DNA of 64,000 nt. It comes from Corynebacterium amycolatum SK46. GTDB lineage: Bacteria; Actinomycetota; Actinomycetes; Mycobacteriales; Mycobacteriaceae. Positions 27,313 through 36,000 of the stretch are shown here, one piece after another. The notes under the pieces are model-generated. The model had not been told where the DNA came from, did no database searches, and saw nothing but the letters and a program-made list of their open reading frames with translations. How positions within the stretch are numbered: the first letter of the stretch is position 1; every line of letters begins with the position of its first letter. The position numbers and the translations under genes are program-made. The stretch lies in NCBI RefSeq assembly GCF_000173655.1, contig NZ_ABZU01000002.1:124001-188000 (forward strand), read 5' to 3'.

Positions 27313-29235
27313 TTAGATTCCGCAGGTGTCCGGAATGCGTTTCTTGTTCTTCGCATACTGCTGGAAGGCATCGGCCACGGCATCGGCATAGACTTCAGCA
27401 CCATCCGGGGTCGGGTGGATCAGGTCCGCGCGCAGCTTGGACAAATCGTCTCGCACACCATGGCACCAGTCAGCCACATAGACATTGTCGCGCTTCTTTG
27501 CCGCATCGAGGACTTCCTTCTCCGACTGAGGCATCCACACGCGATCACCGTACGGGTTGATTAGGACAACGATGCGGTCTTCACCCAGCGAATCGAGGAT
27601 TTCATCCAACAGGTGTTCGCCCGATGCCGCAGCCGACTGGTTGATACCAAGACCCAGCACGACGAATGGATCGAGCGTGCCCGCCGCCTTCATACTGGCG
27701 ATAATCTCCGGCGCGGCCGGATAACCACGGGAAACAGCCGCATCGATGTAGATGCCGGGCAACTTCTCCTCCAACGCAGACGCCGAGGCGAGCATCACAG
27801 AGTCGCCGATAGCAGTGACCTGGTCACCACGCGGCATAACGCGCTTGGCCAACTCGGCCTCCTCCGCCTTCTGTGCCTGCGCTCGGCGCTCAGCTGCCTC
27901 TTGTAGCTGTGCCTCCAAACGCGTCATCTTCGGCGCCGTGGCCATTCCCACAACTGCACCAGCCACGACGACCAGCGCCAGCCCTGCTGCAACGCGCGGC
28001 TTCCAGGAACCGGCAAACTGTGTGCCCGAAAACTGCGCCATCCAACGGCGGTAACCCATCCGGCGAATTGGCGATTCCACATTCTTGTACGACCAATTCG
28101 CCAAAAACAGCGATAGCGCAATACCTGCGCAGGCAGCGAGGTTCTCATACTGCATGGCCTCATTGCGCTCCAGCAGTTCACGGATGAGCACAATGACCGG
28201 CCAGTGCCACAGGTACAGCGAGAAAGAAATCTTTCCCAGCCAGCACAGTGGCTTGAACTCAAATATCTGACGCACGGGTGAGACACCGCGAACGACAAGA
28301 TAGAGAATCGCCGCCGACAGCAACGAGGCGAATACCAACCCACCGCGGTAAGTCGCCGACGCGGTATCCGACATCATCAGCAAAACCAACGAAAGGAAAA
28401 TCAGTGGCAGCGAGGCCACTACGAAAGCCTGGGCGGAACTGCCAAAGAAATCCCGCAGGAGGGGTTCCGTGCGTGGCCAGGAGTCCGCCTCTGCGCGTGA
28501 CGACGTCGATGTCAACCACAATGCGAGGGCCGCGCCAAACAGGAGACCAAAGGCGTGAGTATCGGTACCGTAGTAGACCCGCGTGGGGTCGACCTTCGGG
28601 TCGTAGAGCGAGACCATCCACACGAAAGAAGCAACTGCCCCAATGCCCGCCACTGCTGCCAGCTTGCGAGATGCCAGCTTCAGGGCGAGAAGAGCCACAA
28701 AGATCAGTGGCCAGAACAAGTAGAACTGCTCCTCCACCGACAGCGACCAGTAGTGCGCTAACAGCTGCACTCCGGAATCCGCGAAATAGGACTGAGAGCC
28801 AGCAATCTGCGTCCAGTTATTGACGAAAAAGACCGTGCCGAGAAACTGCGTCGACAAGCCAACAGCGGGATCCCCGCCAACCAGACCTGCGACGGCGATT
28901 GAAATAAACAACACAAACATCGCAGCCGGGGCGATGCGACGCAGCCGACGGAGCCAGAAATCCTTTAGATCGATGCGCCCTGTGACCGCGCGTTCGCGCA
29001 CCAGAAGCGAGGTGATAAGAAATCCGGAGAGCACGAAGAAGATATCCACACCGATGTAGCCACCGGGCAGCACATTATCGAAGTAGTGGTAAATCACCAC
29101 TGTGGCAACGGCCAGACCGCGCAGCCCATCAATGCCTGGTACGCGTCGAATGCGGAAGGGATGCTTCGCCACCGACGACGAGCTAGAGGAGCTCTTCGCG
29201 TCGGAGGCCTTGGTGGCTGTGGTACTCACCGCCAT
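27313..29235 (-). CDS. OafA/YrhL-type acyltransferase with C-terminal SGNH domain
   Basis: The 640-residue membrane protein O-acetylates a surface glycan; the exact target is not known. The N-terminal acyltransferase-3 domain (about 30-400) has ten or more membrane segments and begins RRVPGIDGLRGLAVATVVIYHYF, with the conserved GYIGVDIFFVLSGFLIT and the YHYF motif His. The C-terminal extracytoplasmic part (about 460-640) is SGNH-like: TAIGDSVMLAS, VLGLGINQSA, and DLIHPTPDGAEVYAD with the Asp/His pair. I chose the ATG at 29235, which has AGAAGGAAACC upstream; the longer frame has no family similarity. Imperfect 22-bp direct repeats lie just before it. Confidence 0.9.
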   Translation of the reverse strand: MAVSTTATKASDAKSSSSSSSVAKHPFRIRRVPGIDGLRGLAVATVVIYHYFDNVLPGGYIGVDIFFVLSGFLITSLLVRERAVTGRIDLKDFWLRRLRRIAPAAMFVLFISIAVAGLVGGDPAVGLSTQFLGTVFFVNNWTQIAGSQSYFADSGVQLLAHYWSLSVEEQFYLFWPLIFVALLALKLASRKLAAVAGIGAVASFVWMVSLYDPKVDPTRVYYGTDTHAFGLLFGAALALWLTSTSSRAEADSWPRTEPLLRDFFGSSAQAFVVASLPLIFLSLVLLMMSDTASATYRGGLVFASLLSAAILYLVVRGVSPVRQIFEFKPLCWLGKISFSLYLWHWPVIVLIRELLERNEAMQYENLAACAGIALSLFLANWSYKNVESPIRRMGYRRWMAQFSGTQFAGSWKPRVAAGLALVVVAGAVVGMATAPKMTRLEAQLQEAAERRAQAQKAEEAELAKRVMPRGDQVTAIGDSVMLASASALEEKLPGIYIDAAVSRGYPAAPEIIASMKAAGTLDPFVVLGLGINQSAAASGEHLLDEILDSLGEDRIVVLINPYGDRVWMPQSEKEVLDAAKKRDNVYVADWCHGVRDDLSKLRADLIHPTPDGAEVYADAVADAFQQYAKNKKRIPDTCGI

Positions 29236-29258
29236 ACGGTTTCCTTCTTCCCATCGCA

Positions 29259-29302
29259 TTTCAATTGCACTGCAATCGCACTTCCATCGCACAGCAATCG
29301 CA
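29259..29302. repeat. Two imperfect 22-bp direct repeats upstream of the acyltransferase
   Basis: Unit 1 (29259-29280) and unit 2 (29281-29302) both end GCAATCGCA and contain YGCAC-W-GCAATCGCA. Flanking sequence carries further ATCGCA half copies. They lie 24-67 bases upstream of the start codon, so they fall in the leader or promoter. Confidence 0.6.
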
Positions 29303-29405
29303 CCGCGAAAAACGATTCTCGTGGCAGTTTTTAACGGATAAAAGTCTAACGTACGGGGCTTGTCCCGAAAATGCAGCCATGCCTGGTCACGGCGGACTTT
29401 AACCC

Positions 29406-29453
29406 AAAAAAGCACCCCGGCTTGCGTGTAATACGCAAACTGAGGTGCTTTTC
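29406..29453 (-). terminator. Rho-independent terminator after rpsI
   Basis: On the minus strand AAAAGCACC pairs with GGTGCTTTT, with an inner TTTGCGT/ACGCAAG stem, followed by a T-run. It lies 14 bases after the rpsI stop and ends the rplM-rpsI transcript. Confidence 0.85.
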
Positions 29454-29466
29454 GAAGCAGTAAAGC

Positions 29467-30027
29467 TTAACGCTTGGAGTACTGCGGTGCGCGACGGGCC
29501 TTGTGCAGACCAGCCTTCTTGCGCTCGACAGCACGGGCGTCGCGGGTGAGGAAGCCAGCCTTCTTGAGAACGCCGCGCTCCTCCGGGTTGAACTCGTTCA
29601 GGGCACGAGCGATAGCCAGGCGCAGAGCACCGGCCTGACCGGACGGGCCACCACCGTTGATGTTGGCCTTGATGTCGAACTGGCTCTCGCGCTCGACCAG
29701 GACCAGCGGGTCCTTAATTTCCTGCTGGTGCAGCTTGTTCGGGAAGTAATCCTCGAGCTCGCGACCGTTGCAGACAATCTTGCCGGAACCAGCGGTCAGA
29801 ACGACGCGGGCGACAGCGCGCTTACGACGACCGACCGTCTGAATCGGACGATCCAGGGTCAGCGGTGCAGCCGGAGCAGCCTCAGCCTCGGTCTCAGTAG
29901 CAACTGCATCGCCGATGGAAGAGGTGAACTCTTCGGTGGCAGCAGCAGCGGCAGCCTGAACATCATCGTAGGAAGCCTCGGTGGCCTCTACGTTCTGGTT
30001 CTCATTGACGTCCTGTGGGTTGGTCAC
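29467..30027 (-). CDS. rpsI: 30S ribosomal protein S9 with acidic N-terminal extension
   Basis: The C-terminal 130 residues are a standard S9: [50 protein letters not shown], and the basic tail [17 protein letters not shown] that reaches the decoding site. The first 55 residues are an acidic Ala/Glu-rich extension, common in corynebacterial S9. The GTG start at 30027 overlaps the rplM stop (GTGA), so the two are coupled. Confidence 0.97.
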   Translation of the reverse strand: MTNPQDVNENQNVEATEASYDDVQAAAAAATEEFTSSIGDAVATETEAEAAPAAPLTLDRPIQTVGRRKRAVARVVLTAGSGKIVCNGRELEDYFPNKLHQQEIKDPLVLVERESQFDIKANINGGGPSGQAGALRLAIARALNEFNPEERGVLKKAGFLTRDARAVERKKAGLHKARRAPQYSKR

Positions 30028-30470
30028 TGTGCCACCGCCTTGATCTCGTAGTTTTCAGGCTTCTGACCGGCGAACGGGTGCTCGGAGCCGGCGAAGACGT
30101 GCAGCTTCTTGATGGACGCACGCGAAAGCTTGTTGTGCGGCATCATGCCCTCAATAGCCTCAGCGATAACGCGCTCCGGGTGAACCTCGAGGGAACGACC
30201 CAGGGTCATCGACTTCAGGCCGCCCGGGAAGCCCGAGTGGCGGTAGCGCATCTCACGTTCCCGCTTGTTCGAGGAGACGTGCACCTTATCGGCGTTGATG
30301 ATGATGACGTGGTCACCGCAGTCGACGTTAGGGGCGAAGTAAGCCTTGCCCTTACCGCGCAGCAAGTCTGCGGCGTGAGTAGCCAGACGGCCGAGAACAA
30401 CGTCGGTAGCGTCGATGACGTACCACTTGCGCTCGATGTCACCGTCCTTCGGATGGAAAGTAGACAACAT
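30024..30470 (-). CDS. rplM: 50S ribosomal protein L13
   Basis: The 148-residue L13 begins [40 protein letters not shown] and carries [33 protein letters not shown]. The ATG at 30470 lies close behind AGGAGTC; the next codon, TTG, would also be a workable start at better spacing. It is the first gene of rplM-rpsI, and a promoter is predicted at 30583-30610, giving a leader of about 105 bases. Confidence 0.96.
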   Translation of the reverse strand: MLSTFHPKDGDIERKWYVIDATDVVLGRLATHAADLLRGKGKAYFAPNVDCGDHVIIINADKVHVSSNKREREMRYRHSGFPGGLKSMTLGRSLEVHPERVIAEAIEGMMPHNKLSRASIKKLHVFAGSEHPFAGQKPENYEIKAVAQ

Positions 30471-30582
30471 GACTCCTTTTAGGGTCCGTGTAGATTTGCC
30501 AGCCACCGTGCACACTGTTGTTATTCCTCGGCGGCCGGTGGAGACCCGAGGCAACATTCACGTGTGCGCACACAATTCGGCT

Positions 30583-30610
30583 ACTTTACCTTGAGATGGC
30601 GCTAGAACAA
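30583..30610 (-). promoter_or_regulatory. Predicted rplM-rpsI promoter
   Basis: On the minus strand, TTGTTC (30610-30605), a 16-base spacer and TAAAGT (30588-30583). The -35 overlaps the T-run of the upstream esx terminator, a compact terminator-promoter junction. Confidence 0.5.
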
Positions 30611-30653
30611 AAAATGCCAAAGCCAGTCTCAGCTGCAAACTGCTGAAACTGGC
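30608..30653 (-). terminator. Rho-independent terminator of the esx operon
   Basis: GCCAGTTTCAGC pairs with GCTGAGACTGGC across an 8-base loop, one mismatch, followed on the minus strand by TTTGGCATTTTTTG. It would stop transcription from esxB-esxA before rplM. Confidence 0.75.
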
Positions 30654-30655
30654 CT

Positions 30656-30668
30656 CCCCCCCCCCCCC
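30656..30668. repeat. Homopolymer run of 13 C (G on the transcribed strand)
   Basis: Thirteen consecutive C lie directly upstream, in the transcription direction, of the esx terminator stem. Such runs are unstable in replication and are also prone to sequencing-length errors. Confidence 0.8.
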
Positions 30669-30788
30669 GGAGTGCTGCTAGCAAGAATACTTCATAGGCA
30701 GATACCTAATTGAGGATCTCAATTGAGCAATGTCCTCCCCTCCCCCGATTACATCGCTCAATAAGAAGGGCCTCAATCAGGATCCAAA

Positions 30789-31076
30789 CTATCCCCAGCT
30801 AGCTGCCGCGCGGCGGTTAATATCCGCCATTCGCTGACTACCTGCGCTGACAGTATCCGCGATAGTCGTGAGAATCATATTGAGCTCTTCAGCTGCTGTG
30901 TCCCATTCACGCTGAGCCTCCTGGTAGGAATCCGAAGATTCACCCTCCCACGTAGAGACCATCGGCGCGATGCGCTTCTTCAAATCTCCGAGCAGCCCGT
31001 TGATGGTGCCAGAAGTGGACCGAATGTCATCCGCAGCACCGTCGATTCCGCCGAAGCTGTACCTAATTGGTTGCAT
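30789..31076 (-). CDS. WXG100-family protein, EsxA/ESAT-6-like
   Basis: The 95-residue helix-turn-helix protein is a type VII secretion substrate/partner. It starts MQPIRYSFGGIDGAADDIR, with the WxG turn as WEG at 43-45 (VSTWEGESSDSYQEAQREW), and ends RRAAASWG. The ATG at 31076 follows GAAAGGGTTCTTA and is preferred over an upstream in-frame ATG. It lies 73 bases after the other WXG100 gene, and the two products presumably form the usual antiparallel heterodimer. By synteny with the mycobacterial ESX-4 locus it corresponds to the esxT/esxU pair. No signal peptide is expected. Confidence 0.9.
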   Translation of the reverse strand: MQPIRYSFGGIDGAADDIRSTSGTINGLLGDLKKRIAPMVSTWEGESSDSYQEAQREWDTAAEELNMILTTIADTVSAGSQRMADINRRAAASWG

Positions 31077-31149
31077 TAAGAACCCTTTCCCCAAAAGGTG
31101 ATGTGTGTTGTGTGATTCAGTGTTGTGGTTGTGCGATTCGACAAAACGT

Positions 31150-31476
31150 TTAGAGGTTCAGCAACGACGCACCCGCTGCTGCCACCTGCTTGAACGACGA
31201 CGCCCCCTCGTCCTCGCCCGCATCGAAGCTGCTGGAATTTGCGCGGATGTTATCCGCGATATCCGTCAGCGCATTGGATAGACGCATAGCTGCGTCATCC
31301 CAACGAAGCATCAGATCATCGAAGCTGTCTTTAGCCTGGCCCTTCCATTCCCCCGCCAGACCGTCCACTACGCCTCGAATACGCCCCAGCTCGCCCTGTA
31401 CTTCCGAGTTGACGCCATCGACGTCCCCTGCGGTAGTGGTCATTTGATCTGATTCGGCTGCAAATAGGTTTGCCAC
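31150..31476 (-). CDS. WXG100-family protein, EsxB/CFP-10-like
   Basis: The 108-residue protein starts with a GTG at 31476 preceded by GGGGGAAACA, the ribosome-binding-site style seen across this locus. The WxG turn is WKG at 44-46 (LAGEWKGQAKDSFDDLMLRWDDA). The C-terminal tail after the second helix reads SSSFDAGEDEG, where the usual secretion signal YxxxD/E is changed to FxxxE at 84-88. Its partner gene follows after 73 bases and a terminator ends the pair. The upstream region carries the promoter element shared with the EspC-like operon. Confidence 0.9.
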   Translation of the reverse strand: MANLFAAESDQMTTTAGDVDGVNSEVQGELGRIRGVVDGLAGEWKGQAKDSFDDLMLRWDDAAMRLSNALTDIADNIRANSSSFDAGEDEGASSFKQVAAAGASLLNL

Positions 31477-31573
31477 TGTTTCCCCCTTTTTCGTGTTGAG
31501 TGACTGATTAACGACGGCATTTTTACCTCCCCGCGCGAGCCAGCCAGCTTCCCGCGTTAAAAACCCGTCATAT

Positions 31574-31604
31574 TGTTTGGCGCGAAAAATCCCGATTCGG
31601 TTCC
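31574..31604 (-). promoter_or_regulatory. ECF-like promoter element of the esx operon (copy B)
   Basis: The minus strand reads GGAACC, a 16-base spacer with GAATC and a T-run, then CGCCAAA. It matches copy A (17750-17780) at 26 of 31 positions, including GGCGCGAAAAA and GATTCGGTTCC on the plus strand. It lies 98 bases upstream of the EsxB-like start. Confidence 0.65.
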
Positions 31605-31678
31605 ATTTTGGTTTTCCAACCTTTACCCCTGCCTACCCCCGCCCCGCCCCCAGTCACCTTCTCTACGCCCCTTGCGTA

Positions 31679-33067
31679 TTACGGCACCGGCCGAGCGCTT
31701 ACTACTGCCTGGTCGCAAATGGGCCGTACTGACGCAATAGTCCTTCCTCTGAACTGGCACCCCACACTGACTTGAGTGCCGTCCATCACTTTGTGATGCC
31801 AGAGCACTATCGAATTACCTGACGGCAGCCGCTCCTCGACGACTACGACATCGGTGCCCAGTACTTGTCTGCGTTCCGGCGCGGACTTGGTCTCATCCCC
31901 AGCAACGGAGCTACTCAAAGCGGCGGCTAGATGTTCAAGCGCCATGTCCTGCGAAAGCGGGTTAGCGAGCACCAAGACGCGCATATCGCCGCCGTCCACC
32001 GCAATCAAGCGGTCGAACGGACTTGCCGAGTCAAGCTCCCACCCGCCGGGAAACCGAGCTTCCACGCCCGCGTTGGCCAGCGTGACTACTGGAGCAGAAT
32101 CGGGAACCGGTTTCGATGTGGATGGAGGAGTCGTTACAGGTGGCGTGGTTACAGGAGGAGCCTGTGCGTGCGATGCCTCACGATGCTTCTGTTTCCCCTC
32201 GTTCTCGCTGGCTATGCCACCACTAATCAGCCATGCAGCAATCCCAACAATCAGCACCACCACCGTCAACAACCCAACGGCAGCTACTGACACAACTGTG
32301 CTTTGATTCGACGCTGAGCTGGCTTCTGCCCTGGCTGCAGGACGCCGCCCTGCGAAATCCTCCGACGGCTCCACTTCACCGGGGTCAGCGTCGCCGATGC
32401 TTTTCAACAAAGCTGGATTTACGCACTCCCCGAGCCGCGAGGCTGGGCAGTCGAAGACTAAAAATCCACGGTCGCGCAGACGATCGGCTAGTAGAGCTCG
32501 CCGCGGCTTCGCTAGCCCAGGTGGAACTTCGCCGACGATGAACTCAATATCATCCTGCCAGCGGGGCGGATACTCGGTGATACCGTGCCCACCACTAACT
32601 TCCACATCATCGGGTATCCCCTGGGGCGCATCCGGATACATGGTCAGCTGATAAGCCAGCGCAATGACTGTTTCCACCAATGGTGCGCTGTCGTCCGCTC
32701 CGACCAAATGTGTCATCCGACTGGCAATGCGACCCCCGCTCAGACGAGTGACACAGACACGCGTTTCCTCTACTTCCACCAACACGCTATGAGACACAGT
32801 TGCCTCATCGAGTTCCACAACGGCGTCGGCAAGCGTCAGGATGTACGGATTGAGTTCAGCAGCCAATAGCGCGGAGGCCAGCCGACACTGTCGCACAGCA
32901 CCCCAATAGCTGGGCACAATGACTGTTTGCATGCTCTCGAGAAGCGGTCTAGGGCCATGCACCCCCAGTTCTGTGGTGTCTGCAGGTGCCGCGAGTCCCC
33001 ACAGGTGCCAAGTACCGTGGCGCAGCGTCGGAGTCTGCGTGGTGCAAGGAGATTCGACCCGAATCAT
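31679..33067 (-). CDS. Type VII secretion-associated protein, Rv3446c family
   Basis: The 462-residue protein matches the position and layout of mycobacterial Rv3446c in ESX-4: directly after eccC and before the esx pair. An N-terminal domain (about 1-245) is followed by one membrane segment (about 255-278, VVSVAAVGLLTVVVLIVGIAAWLIS), a Thr/Pro-rich linker with VTTPP repeats (about 300-322) and a C-terminal domain (about 325-462). The domains are not assigned to a known enzyme. The ATG at 33067 overlaps the eccC stop (TGATG), so the two are translationally coupled. The role in secretion is unproven. Confidence 0.82.
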   Translation of the reverse strand: MIRVESPCTTQTPTLRHGTWHLWGLAAPADTTELGVHGPRPLLESMQTVIVPSYWGAVRQCRLASALLAAELNPYILTLADAVVELDEATVSHSVLVEVEETRVCVTRLSGGRIASRMTHLVGADDSAPLVETVIALAYQLTMYPDAPQGIPDDVEVSGGHGITEYPPRWQDDIEFIVGEVPPGLAKPRRALLADRLRDRGFLVFDCPASRLGECVNPALLKSIGDADPGEVEPSEDFAGRRPAARAEASSASNQSTVVSVAAVGLLTVVVLIVGIAAWLISGGIASENEGKQKHREASHAQAPPVTTPPVTTPPSTSKPVPDSAPVVTLANAGVEARFPGGWELDSASPFDRLIAVDGGDMRVLVLANPLSQDMALEHLAAALSSSVAGDETKSAPERRQVLGTDVVVVEERLPSGNSIVLWHHKVMDGTQVSVGCQFRGRTIASVRPICDQAVVSARPVP

Positions 33068-36000
33068 CAACTGTCCTCCTGGTCACCAACGGTATCCAAC
33101 CACCCCAACTGCACAACCTGCGGACTCTGGCCGTGCGCCACCCAATAGCCACGACCCGGCGGCTGTTCGCAGGGCTTTACGCCGAGGATGGGGCCGTCAT
33201 CGCGTGTGCCATCCATGACAAAGACGCTGGCCCCCTGATCCTTAACCGCACCCATGACCGGGTCGTGGAGAGAGCGCAATGCCCCGCTGATTCGACGGGC
33301 GAAAAAGATATTGAGCCCAATGTCGGCGGCGTGAGCGATGACTTCTGCCAGCGGCTGCAAAGGGTTACCCCGCGAGCCGGCCACGAGGTCATAGTCGTCC
33401 ACGATGACATTGATGGTTGGACCACTCCACCAATTTCGCGCCTTCAACTGCGCTGGGGTGATATCCGGTTGCGGGAGACGGGCCTTCAGCACCTCTGCCA
33501 GCTCTGCCAGCATGGGTGTCGCCACCGCAGCCGAGCCCGCATAGCCGGCCAGCCGTTCTTGGGGCACGGCCTCCATTAGCCCACGGCGGTAATCGATCAC
33601 GACGAATTTCGAGTCCGACTGCGAGTACCGCAGCTGGTGAACGATGCCCCTCAGCGCGGCGGTTCTGCCACTGCCTGCCGAACCGAATATCAGTAGGTGA
33701 CGATCCTTTTCTGGATGGAATATCACCGCGCCTAAACCAGCCTCTTCGAGACCCACTGCAATCGCGCCTCTCGTCGCGGCGGCTGGTCGTGGCAAACGCG
33801 CAATATCAATCCGCCGCGGCAACAACTGGAGCTTTGGTGCCTGCTCACCGTGCGGCGCCGTCTCTGCAATCCGCTTGGTCTCAGCAGCGCCGGTGAGAGC
33901 TACCAGCATCGCAAACCCGCCCGGCGCGACTCCGCGTCCTGGGCTCTCTGGCACCAGCTCCGCTGCCTTACGATCAATCATTGAATCCATCGACTCCGCC
34001 TGCCGCAGCTCAATCCGAGTACCAATCAGGTCGCGAACGGCAGGCCTCATGTCCGTCCACCGATAGGCCGTGAGCAGGACATGAATTCCCACCGCCAGTC
34101 CATCTGCAACCAGCGCCTGCACATCGTCACTCAGCGCCGGAAACTCCGTTTTGAACGCACCCCAGCCGTCAATGACCAACACCGAATCCGGTTGTCCTGC
34201 CGCCCGCGCTGCTTCCGGCGAGAGCCATCCATTAGTGCGAAAGAGCTGTTCCCGACGACTTACCTCACGACGCAAAAAACCAAGCGTACGGCGAATAAGC
34301 TCTTCGTCTCCACGGTGCGCAACCGACGCGACATGCGGCAACTCAGCCAGGTCGCTCAAGCCGCCCGCACCACAATCGACGATATAAAAATGCAGGTCAC
34401 GGGCGCTGATGCCGTCGGCAAGCGCGAGGACCGCTGTGCGTGCGGCAGTGGTCTTTCCCGACCGCGGCGCTCCGACGATTGCCCCGTGTCCGCCGGTCGT
34501 GCGCAGGTCGATACGCAGTGGGTCCTGACGCTGAAACACCGGCTTGTCCACCAGCCCAATCACACCGGTCAATCGCTGTCGCGGCAGCTGCTCGTCGGGC
34601 TGAAGCTCGATGGCCTCCGGTAGTGGTGGCAGCCACACCCGATGCGCACGTGTCGGTACGTGCGACACCGCTGCCACCACGGCACCGAGCACCGTCTGCT
34701 CCGATGTCTGCACAGGCGGATCCACCATTCCACCATCGCTTGACGACGCGTCGAAAGCCTCCCGCGTCCAATTTTCAGCGGTAAATTCAGCGACAGCGGC
34801 GGCCTGGCCCTGCAGCCCCTGCTCTGCCCCAGCCGTCGCACCGTCAACAGGCTGCGGACGGACCACCGGGCCGGAAACATACGCCGACCGAAACCGCACC
34901 GGCTCGGCGGCAGCTGATTTGATATACCCAATGCCCGGGATAGCCGGCAAATGATAGGCGTCCGGAACACCCAGCACGCTGCGGGACTCCGCGACGGAAA
35001 AGGTCTTCAACCCAACGCGATAGGAAAGATGACTTTCCAGTCCGCGCAAGCGGCCTTCCTCCAGACGCTGACTGGCCAGCAGCAAATGCATGTGCAAGCT
35101 GCGCCCCAACCGACCAATCGCAACGAAGAGCTCAGCAAACTCCGGGCGTGCGGAGAGCAGCTCCGAAAACTCATCCACCACAATCAGCAACGCGGGCATG
35201 GGTGGCGCATCTATCTGCCCAGTGCGCCGGGCTTGCTCATAATCGCTGACACCGGCGAAATTCCCCGCAGCGCGTAGCTGCTCTTGGCGCCGCGTCATCT
35301 CACCGCGCAGTGCGTCTTCCATGCGGTTGACCAGGATAAGCTCCTGTTCCAGGTTGGTAATCACCGCCGAGACATGCGGCAATTGATCCAGTCCCAGAAA
35401 CGTCGCCCCGCCCTTGAAGTCCACCAGCACAAAGTTCAACTGATCCGGATTGTGCGTGGCTGCGAGCCCTACCACGGTCGTTCGGAGGAATTCCGACTTA
35501 CCCGATCCTGTGGCACCAACGCACAGACCGTGTGGCCCCATGCCGCCCTCGGCGCTCTCCTTAAAATCCAGATAGACCGGCGCGCCGCCGTCATCAGCCC
35601 CAACGGGAATACGCAGACGAGCACTGCCATAGCGCGGTCGGTAGCGCAGAGTTGTCGGAGGCGGATACAGCCCGAGCTCCTCCATCACCGGATCTTCCGA
35701 GGTCTTAACAGAATCATCTGCGCTTGTTGGCACTTCAAAACGCGCCAAGCTCCGCCCAAGCACCTCCGCTTCTGCTGGACTCAGCTGATCAGGTACGCCA
35801 ATCTCCTCCCGTCCGGACGCGGTTTCCGCATGCACAGCAGTAGTGGAAACAACCAGCGCGATGCCATGGTGAACCGCGGCCTCCCACAACGTTGACTGCG
35901 CTTCCACGACGGTCAGTAGTACTACCGAGGTCTCCGACCCCGCCGCGTCAAAAATCGGTGTCAGTTCAGTGACATCATGCTGCCCGTTCGAATCCGCCAG

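Larger units (their letters stand above)
30471..30788. other. Gene-free interval between rplM and the esx operon
   Basis: This stretch holds the rplM leader and promoter, a perfect palindrome GTGTGCGCACAC (30562-30573) inside the leader, a further possible leader hairpin with CCACCG/CGGTGG arms, the esx terminator (30608-30653), a 13-base C run and the untranslated 3' end of the esx transcript. I see no coding region or RNA gene. Confidence 0.7.

Noticed and set aside
29236..29415. 60-codon N-terminal extension of the acyltransferase
   Set aside because: The extension lacks family similarity, spans the direct repeats, and a better ribosome-binding site precedes the ATG at 29235.
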